Source of the DNA: Rhodanobacter sp. UBA5168
GTDB taxonomy: Bacteria; Pseudomonadota; Gammaproteobacteria; Xanthomonadales; Rhodanobacteraceae
Reading direction: 5' to 3'
Assembly (NCBI GenBank): GCA_002413455.1
Contig: DHXA01000235.1
Location: 1-9,482, forward strand
DNA length: 9,482 nucleotides
The first letter of the stretch is position 1. Each line of letters begins with the position of its first letter. Position numbers and translations under genes: made by a program. Under the pieces are notes generated by a model. That model had not been told where the DNA came from, made no database searches, and worked only from the letters and a program-made list of their open reading frames with translations. Shown in pieces: positions 6,051 through 9,482 of this stretch.

Positions 6051-7576
6051 CAGGGTGAGTTCTGGCGAAGTTTGCTGTGTTGGTAGCCGTAGAAGCCGTA
6101 GATCAGGAAACCGATGGCGGTCCAGCTGAGCAGCAACGGCCAGCGCACCGCAAATGCCTGCCAGAACAGGATCAAGCAAGCTGCTGCGCCAAGCGGGCAA
6201 ATGATCCACGGCAGCGGCACACGGAACGCGCGTGGCAGTTCGGGACGGGTGCGGCGCAGCACCAGCACGCCGATGCACACCGTGGCGAATGCCAGCAGGG
6301 TACCCATCGAAACCAGGTCGCCCAGCACGTCCACGGGGAACAGGCCCGCCAGCGTGGCGGCGATCACGCCCACGATGATGGTGCCCACGTAGGGGGTGCG
6401 ATGCTTCGGATGCAGGCGGCCCAGCGCCTGCGGCATCAGGCCGTCGCGCGACATCGCGTAGAAGATGCGCGGCTGGCCCATCAGCATGACCAAGACCACC
6501 GAGCTCAGGCCCGCCAATGCGGCAAACACCACCAGGACCTTCAGCGAACCCAGCACATAGCTCGCAGTGCCGCCGACAGCGACATTGCCCAGCACATAGT
6601 TGAGTGCGGTGGCGACCGGCTCGGGTGTGTTGAGCATGCGGAACGGCGCCACACCCGTCAGCGTGGCGGCCATGGCGATGTACAACAGGGTGCAGACGAT
6701 CAATGAGCCGAGGATGCCGATCGGCATGTCGCGTTGCGGGTTTTTCGCCTCGCCCGCGGCGGTGGAAACCGCATCGAAACCGATGTACGCGAAGAACACC
6801 AGGGTGGCGCCGCGGATGACGCCGCTCCAGCCGAACTTCGAGCCGCCTTCGTTCGCCGGCACGAACGGGTGCCACAGGTCCGTGTTGATGTAATTGAACA
6901 TCACCACCAGGAACAAGAGAATCACGATCACCTTGATCGCCACGATGATCGCGTTGACCGTCGCCGACTGGGTGATGCCGCGATAGCAGAGCCAGCTGAT
7001 CGCCGCGACGATGGCGATCGCCGGAACGTTGATCAGCGTGCCGGTAGTGACCAGGTGCCCGGCTTCGTTGAAGGTGAACGGGGCGGAGGAAAGCGCTGCC
7101 GGCAACGTGAAGTTCAAGCCGGTCAACGAGCTGAGCATGCGCAGCATCTCGTTGAAGTAACCGGACCAGCCGACTGCCACGGTGGAAGCCGCAAACAGAT
7201 ATTCCAGCACCAGGTTCCAGCCGACGAACCACGCGACGACCTCGCCCAGGGTCGCGTAGGAATAGGAATACGCGCTGCCGGAAACCGGCAGCATCGCAGC
7301 GAATTCGGCGTAGCACAGGCCTGCCAGTGCACAAGCGAAACCTGCCATCAGGAAGCTGATCACCAGCGCGGGGCCTGCAAACTGCGCGGCGGCGGTGCCG
7401 GTCAGGACAAAGATGCCGGCGCCGATCACCGCGCCGATGCCCAGCATCACCAGATGGCGTGCGGTCAGCACACGTTTCAGCGTGACCTCGCCAGTCGGAC
7501 TTCCTTCGACGGGTTCGCCGGCGTCCACATGGGGCATCGCCTCGATGGTGTGAGTGGCAAACAGACCTTTTATCAT
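6050..7576 (-). CDS. APC-superfamily amino-acid permease (copy 2)
   Basis: This 508-residue paralogue of the neighbouring permease has the same motif order: GIGAVIGAGIF (46-56), AGPA (67-70), CYAEFAAMLPVSGSAYSY (88-105), GWNLVLEY (119-126), then FFAYIGFDAVSTAAGE with KNPQRDMP, and GQPRIFYAMSRDGLMP. About 12 transmembrane segments are expected. Its N-terminal cytoplasmic tail is about 10 residues longer and acidic (EAMPHVDAGEPVEG), and the external loop near 150-175 is longer than in copy 1. Those differences point to a distinct substrate or regulation rather than a recent duplicate. The start at 7576 has an excellent GGGGAG with 4-5 base spacing. A longer overlapping minus-strand frame (6006-7655) is a shadow, since it lacks hydrophobic segments. 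It is the promoter-proximal gene of the pair, divergent from the NUDIX gene. The substrate is not assignable from sequence. Confidence 0.92.
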   Translation of the reverse strand: MIKGLFATHTIEAMPHVDAGEPVEGSPTGEVTLKRVLTARHLVMLGIGAVIGAGIFVLTGTAAAQFAGPALVISFLMAGFACALAGLCYAEFAAMLPVSGSAYSYSYATLGEVVAWFVGWNLVLEYLFAASTVAVGWSGYFNEMLRMLSSLTGLNFTLPAALSSAPFTFNEAGHLVTTGTLINVPAIAIVAAISWLCYRGITQSATVNAIIVAIKVIVILLFLVVMFNYINTDLWHPFVPANEGGSKFGWSGVIRGATLVFFAYIGFDAVSTAAGEAKNPQRDMPIGILGSLIVCTLLYIAMAATLTGVAPFRMLNTPEPVATALNYVLGNVAVGGTASYVLGSLKVLVVFAALAGLSSVVLVMLMGQPRIFYAMSRDGLMPQALGRLHPKHRTPYVGTIIVGVIAATLAGLFPVDVLGDLVSMGTLLAFATVCIGVLVLRRTRPELPRAFRVPLPWIICPLGAAACLILFWQAFAVRWPLLLSWTAIGFLIYGFYGYQHSKLRQNSP

Positions 7577-7650
7577 CTAGCTCCCCTTCGGTGATGTAGC
7601 CCGTTTCCGCTCTGCGGCGGTGGATAGGACGGGCAGGGCAATGGCGGGCC

Positions 7651-7679
7651 AACATAGCCCAGCATTACGGGTTGTACAA
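7651..7679 (-). promoter_or_regulatory. Candidate sigma-70 promoter for the permease pair
   Basis: On the minus strand, TTGTAC (7679-7674) and TATGTT (7656-7651) are separated by exactly 17 bp. They match the consensus at 3/6 and 4/6 positions. Transcription would begin near 7644 and leave a leader of about 68 nt before the copy 2 start. No other pair in the 165-bp divergent gap (7577-7741) looks better. Confidence 0.4.
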
Positions 7680-7691
7680 GTTTCATTCAGC

Positions 7692-7710
7692 CGCGGCAAA
7701 ACCCGCCGCG
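7692..7710. repeat. 6-bp GC inverted repeat upstream of the NUDIX gene
   Basis: CGCGGC (7692-7697) and GCCGCG (7705-7710) can pair around a 7-base loop, AAAACCC. It sits between the candidate permease promoter and the NUDIX start and could be an operator or leader hairpin. Short GC-rich inverted repeats are common in DNA of this composition, so the call is weak. Confidence 0.25.
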
Positions 7711-7741
7711 ACTTGCTTCCATACGATGCCAACGGATATCC

Positions 7742-8302
7742 ATGCAGCAACCCACTATCTTCACGTTCGGGGCACTTCAGCGCTACCGTGACCAATGGCA
7801 GGGTGAGGCGACGACCATCATCCAGTTCGAAACATTTCTGCATACGCACGCGAATGCATTCGAGCGCGGCAACACGGCAGCCCATTTCACAGGTTCATGC
7901 TGGCTGGTCAGTGCCGATGGCGCGCAGGTGCTGCTGATGCATCACCGCAAACTGGACAAGTGGCTGCAGCCAGGCGGACACGCCGATGGCGATACCGATC
8001 TGATGCGGGTCGCGCTGCGCGAGGCGCAGGAAGAAACCGGCGTGTCGGACCTTCACGTGGAAGGCGATATCTTCGATCTCGATCGGCATCGCATTCCGGC
8101 GCGCGCGCATGAGCCGGAACATTGGCATTACGACGTTCGCTATGTGGTGCGCGCACGCGGAGATGGTCGTTTCGCGATCAACGAGGAATCACATGCGCTG
8201 GCTTGGCGGGCGGTCGTCGAGGTGGCGACCGATGCCAGCTTCGACGCCTCGCTGCGGCGGATGGCGCACAAGTGGCTGGCGCGCGATTGCGGCCGTGTCT
8301 AG
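7742..8302 (+). CDS. NUDIX hydrolase
   Basis: This 186-residue cytosolic protein has one NUDIX domain (about residues 48-165), which hydrolyses nucleoside diphosphates linked to another moiety using Mg2+. The NUDIX box begins at Gly79 (GGHADGD) and ends at GV (100-101), with the catalytic core REAQEETGV (93-101; Glu94, Glu97, Glu98). In the strict pattern G-x5-E-x7-RE the first Glu is Thr85 here. This is a peripheral position, and the metal-binding REXXEE core is intact, so activity is expected. The preamble [21 protein letters not shown] looks like a proteobacterial group whose substrate is not established to my knowledge. The N-terminal ~45 residues form a helical extension (ALQRYRDQW...). 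The start at 7742 has only a weak GGAT upstream. The gene is divergent from the permeases, and its stop overlaps that of the facing kynurenine-pathway gene. Confidence 0.9.
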   Translation: MQQPTIFTFGALQRYRDQWQGEATTIIQFETFLHTHANAFERGNTAAHFTGSCWLVSADGAQVLLMHHRKLDKWLQPGGHADGDTDLMRVALREAQEETGVSDLHVEGDIFDLDRHRIPARAHEPEHWHYDVRYVVRARGDGRFAINEESHALAWRAVVEVATDASFDASLRRMAHKWLARDCGRV

Positions 8303-8820
8303 CCGTATTTCGCTGGCGCCGGATTCAGATGGCCGCACGCGCCGCAGGTGCGCGCCTCGTGCGAGCCGTAGAAGCGGTCGAACACGGGCGGAAAATCACG
8401 CTCGATGCTGTCCAGCGTGAAGTATTCCTCGTACAGCTTATGGTTGCAGCGTTCGCAGAACCACAGCAGACCATCCTGCTCTCCTTCGAGGCGGCGCCGC
8501 TCGATCACCAATCCGATTGACCCGGCTTTGCGGTTGGGTGAGTGCGGCACGCGTGGCGGCAGGTAGAAGATCTCGCCCGCACGCAACGGAATGTCGCGCG
8601 CATGGCCATCGTCCTGCACCTTCAGCACGATCTCGCCTTCGAGTTGATAGAAAAACTCGGGGCCTTCGTCGTAGTGGTAATCGGTGCGCGCGTTGGGTCC
8701 GCCCACGATCATGATGATGAAGTCGCCATCGACGATGCATTTGTTGCCGACCGGCGGCTTCAACAGGTGGCGATGTTCGTCGATCCAGCGCTCGAGGTTG
8801 ATGGGTGGCAGCAAGGCCAT
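8299..8820 (-). CDS. 3-Hydroxyanthranilate 3,4-dioxygenase
   Basis: This enzyme opens the ring of 3-hydroxyanthranilate to give aminocarboxymuconate semialdehyde, which cyclises to quinolinate for NAD synthesis or is degraded. The 173-residue cupin opens with [27 protein letters not shown], typical of the family. The catalytic Fe ligands are His49, Glu55 and His93. Substrate residues Arg45, Arg97 and Glu107 are also present. A second, rubredoxin-like metal site is complete at Cys122, Cys125 (CERC), Cys159 and Cys162 (CGAC), as in the bacterial enzyme of Cupriavidus metallidurans. I chose the ATG at 8820 with GGGGA 8 bases upstream; a GTG at 8850 would add ten residues outside the family pattern. 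Other kynurenine genes are not in the window, so it may be monocistronic or follow parE. Known symbols are nbaC/haaO/kynC; I leave it unassigned. Confidence 0.95.
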   Translation of the reverse strand: MALLPPINLERWIDEHRHLLKPPVGNKCIVDGDFIIMIVGGPNARTDYHYDEGPEFFYQLEGEIVLKVQDDGHARDIPLRAGEIFYLPPRVPHSPNRKAGSIGLVIERRRLEGEQDGLLWFCERCNHKLYEEYFTLDSIERDFPPVFDRFYGSHEARTCGACGHLNPAPAKYG

Positions 8821-8870
8821 GGTGGCAGTCCCCGGGAGAGTGGCGATCACCTTAGCGCCGCCGCGACCGC

Positions 8871-8889
8871 AAAAAAAGCCGCGGTGGCT
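8871..8889 (-). terminator. Possible weak intrinsic terminator after parE
   Basis: On the minus strand a 4-bp stem AGCC/GGCT (8889-8886 with 8880-8877) with a 5-base ACCGC loop runs straight into T7 (8877-8871). It starts inside the parE stop codon. The U-tract is good but the stem is short. It may separate parE from the dioxygenase gene, or let some read-through into it. Confidence 0.45.
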
Positions 8890-9482
8890 CAGACTTCCAG
8901 CGTCGCCAGGTCGCCCTTTTCCTCCAGCCAGGCCTTGCGGTCGCCGGCACGCTTCTTCGCCAGCAACATGTCCATCAACTTGGCGGTGCCGTCGTCGTCG
9001 CCGATGGTCAGCTGCACCAGCCGGCGCGTATCCGGGTGGATCGTCGATTCGCGCAGCTGCGGCGGGTTCATCTCGCCCAGACCCTTGAAGCGGGTGGTGC
9101 TGACTGCGCCCTTCATCTTCTCGCGTTCGATCCGCTGCAGCATCGCCTGTTTCTCGCTTTCATCCAGGCAATAGAACACCTGCTTGCCCACGTCGACGCG
9201 GAACAGCGGCGGCATCGCCACGAAGACATGACCTTCGCTGACCAGCTTGGGGAAATGCCGCAGGAACAGCGCCGCCAGCAGGGTGGCAATGTGCAGCCCG
9301 TCGGAATCGGCATCGGCCAGGATGATCACCTTGCCATAGCGCAGGCTGGACAGATCGTCCTTGCCCGGATCGCAACCGATCGCCACGGCGAGGTTATGCA
9401 CTTCCTCGGACGCCAGCACCGAGGTCGATTCGACTTCCCAGGTGTTGAGGATCTTGCCGCGCAGCGGCAGGATCGCCTGGAA
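8889..9482 (-). CDS. parE: DNA topoisomerase IV subunit B, C-terminal part (5' partial)
   Basis: ParE is the ATPase subunit of topoisomerase IV, which decatenates daughter chromosomes together with ParC. The frame is open from the right edge to the TGA at 8889-8891, giving 197 residues; the full protein is about 630, so the ATPase and transducer domains lie outside. Visible are [13 protein letters not shown], the TOPRIM metal-binding [16 protein letters not shown] and the C-terminal signature [15 protein letters not shown]. The TOPRIM motif reads DADSDGLHI, as in ParE, not DADVDGSHI as in GyrB, which separates the two paralogues. A GTG at 9419 is internal, because the homologous sequence continues upstream to the edge. 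Confidence 0.95.
   Translation of the reverse strand, partial: FQAILPLRGKILNTWEVESTSVLASEEVHNLAVAIGCDPGKDDLSSLRYGKVIILADADSDGLHIATLLAALFLRHFPKLVSEGHVFVAMPPLFRVDVGKQVFYCLDESEKQAMLQRIEREKMKGAVSTTRFKGLGEMNPPQLRESTIHPDTRRLVQLTIGDDDGTAKLMDMLLAKKRAGDRKAWLEEKGDLATLEV

Noticed and set aside
6734..7594. A 286-codon plus-strand open frame antisense to the permease
   Set aside because: Its composition (Asp, His, Gln, Gly rich) is that of the antisense of a hydrophobic membrane protein. No motif or ribosome-binding site supports it.
6006..7655. A 549-codon open frame on the minus strand overlapping the whole copy 2 permease
   Set aside because: It is longer than the real gene but encodes Arg/His/Gly-rich sequence without family motifs or membrane segments. 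The frame at 6050-7576 encodes a clear APC permease with a strong ribosome-binding site.
8821..8850. GTG start adding ten residues to the dioxygenase
   Set aside because: No Shine-Dalgarno precedes it and the family starts at the [12 protein letters not shown] N-terminus. It remains possible but less likely.

Overview
The window is 9.5 kb of high-GC chromosomal DNA from a gammaproteobacterium. It most resembles the Rhodanobacteraceae/Xanthomonadaceae lineage (Rhodanobacter, Dyella, Luteibacter and relatives). This rests on gene content and protein flavour: a fused HisIE, an mtnBDC methionine salvage cluster, a Tat-exported HiPIP, a bacterial 3-hydroxyanthranilate dioxygenase and a ParE. It is an inference and was not tested against any database. 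Nearly all of the sequence is used by ordinary genes. I see no prophage, insertion sequence, CRISPR array, tRNA or rRNA.

Layout, left to right. (1) The 3' part of hisIE (+), probably the end of a his operon, runs off the left edge. (2) Facing it is a four-gene minus-strand block starting near 3.57 kb: mtnB, mtnD, mtnC and a membrane-anchored C13 (legumain/caspase-like) cysteine peptidase. The three mtn genes are joined by ATGA stop/start overlaps, and the peptidase follows after 14 bp. A perfect 16-bp palindrome lies 3 bp before the mtnB start. (3) Divergent from mtnB is a small Tat-exported high-potential iron-sulfur protein gene (+) with a strong terminator. (4) A ~450-bp gap without genes follows; its middle is strikingly AT-rich and holds inverted and direct repeats. 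(5) Two tandem minus-strand paralogues of the APC amino-acid permease superfamily come next, separated by an 89-bp spacer with a large hairpin. (6) Divergent from these is a NUDIX hydrolase (+), whose stop codon overlaps that of (7) a minus-strand 3-hydroxyanthranilate 3,4-dioxygenase. (8) The C-terminal third of parE (-) runs off the right edge.

How the genes work together. MtnB, MtnC and MtnD catalyse three consecutive late steps of the methionine salvage pathway, which returns methylthioribulose-1-phosphate to methionine. The other units (histidine biosynthesis, periplasmic electron transfer, amino-acid uptake, nucleotide-diphosphate hydrolysis, the kynurenine route to quinolinate/NAD, and chromosome decatenation) are independent housekeeping functions. 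I found no convincing new multi-gene system. The points most worth a second look are the C13 peptidase placed in the salvage operon, the palindrome at the mtnB start, the AT-rich island, and two convergent gene pairs that share structured or overlapping stop codons.
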